DNA of 5,215 bases from Neptunomonas sp. (GTDB lineage Bacteria > Pseudomonadota > Gammaproteobacteria > Pseudomonadales > Balneatricaceae): contig SDWN01000886.1 in NCBI GenBank assembly GCA_004195305.1, positions 1 to 5,215 of the forward strand, given 5' to 3'. The position numbers were made by a program, and so were the translations under genes. Position 1 is the first letter of the stretch. Each line of letters opens with the position of its first letter. The notes beneath the pieces were generated by a model, which worked only from the letters and a program-made list of their open reading frames with translations, did no database searches and was not told the origin of the DNA. Shown piece by piece: positions 4,907 to 5,215 of the stretch.

Positions 4907-5196
4907 TTAGGATGCGAAGGCGGCTCTGCCCGAGTCGAAAGCTTTCTTGTTCAGCGCCACCAAAGCTTCACCTTTGCGCTGAAAGCGTTTTAGCAACTGC
5001 TCCAGCAGCGCTTCGGCCGGAAACGGCAGCTGATCGGCGATGGCGCCGAGCATGATGCTGTTGATCAGGCGCCGGTCACCCAGTTCGATGGCAGCGGTGC
5101 CGGCATCGTAGGCGGAGAGCTGGGTACCCTGGGCTCGGATATCAGCGATCGGATCATCGGGATAGTCGAACAGGCCGCAGTTGACCACCGGTGGTG
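4907..5196 (-). CDS. iorB: 2-oxoacid:acceptor oxidoreductase gamma-domain protein, probable indolepyruvate oxidoreductase beta subunit (partial, C-terminus)
   Basis: The C-terminal 95 residues of a protein cut by the contig end. The reading frame stays open to 5196 (…PPVVNCGLFDYPDDPI…), so the GTG at 5188 is not the true start. The pattern follows the end of the pyruvate/2-oxoacid:ferredoxin oxidoreductase gamma domain: a 'PPVVNCG…YP' strand, 'AYDAGTAAIELGDRRLINSIMLGAIADQLPFP', where 'A..lG..r..N.vmlGA' is the conserved core, and the terminal helix 'LNKKAFDSGRAAF'. In indolepyruvate oxidoreductase (IorAB) this domain partners with a thiamine-diphosphate subunit to decarboxylate arylpyruvates from aromatic amino-acid breakdown to aryl-acetyl-CoA, passing electrons to an acceptor. 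The substrate is inferred; a pyruvate- or 2-oxoglutarate-type gamma subunit remains possible. The stop is TAA at 4909-4907. Confidence 0.78.
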
Positions 5197-5215
5197 CTGT
5201 CTCTTATACACATCT
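5197..5215 (+). other. Tn5 mosaic-end (Nextera) sequencing adapter, not genomic
   Basis: The last 19 bases, CTGTCTCTTATACACATCT, match the Tn5 mosaic end used in Nextera library preparation exactly. They sit at the extreme window end and interrupt the open reading frame of the oxidoreductase gene, so they are untrimmed adapter left in the assembly. Confidence 0.97.

Overview
This 5.2 kb window looks like the end of a draft contig from a gammaproteobacterium, probably aquatic or marine. The evidence is a DUF2057 (YccT-type) periplasmic protein, an acidic Gram-negative porin ending in phenylalanine, Pseudomonas-style REP sequences, and a Fur-box-like operator. I cannot name the genus. The last 19 bases match the Tn5 mosaic-end (Nextera) adapter, so the true genomic sequence stops at 5196.

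Positions 1-902 are essentially gene-free and repeat-rich. A 317-bp element (80-396) has 26-bp inverted ends and an exact 8-bp target-site duplication. It has no room for a transposase and carries three REP-type units. It appears to have inserted into the left arm of a hairpin. Downstream lie more small hairpins, a weak terminator-like stem with a T7 run, a 7-bp tandem repeat complementary to that stem, and an AT-rich Fur-box-like double dyad about 200 bp before the first gene.

Two exported-protein genes follow on the plus strand: a DUF2057/YccT-like periplasmic protein (903-1583) and an outer-membrane porin (1718-2650). The porin is followed by a textbook intrinsic terminator with a TTCG loop (2734-2758). 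No terminator is visible between the two genes, so some readthrough is possible.

The rest is on the minus strand. An MFS transporter (4595-3378) is followed 70 nt later by a ytoQ-family gene (3307-2867), which probably forms a two-gene unit converging on the porin. After a 311-bp spacer comes the C-terminal 95 residues of a 2-oxoacid:acceptor oxidoreductase gamma-domain protein, most likely the indolepyruvate oxidoreductase beta subunit, cut by the contig end.

The genes are ordinary. The most unusual material is the non-coding left end: the nonautonomous element with its REP cargo, and the repeat/anti-repeat next to a terminator-like stem.
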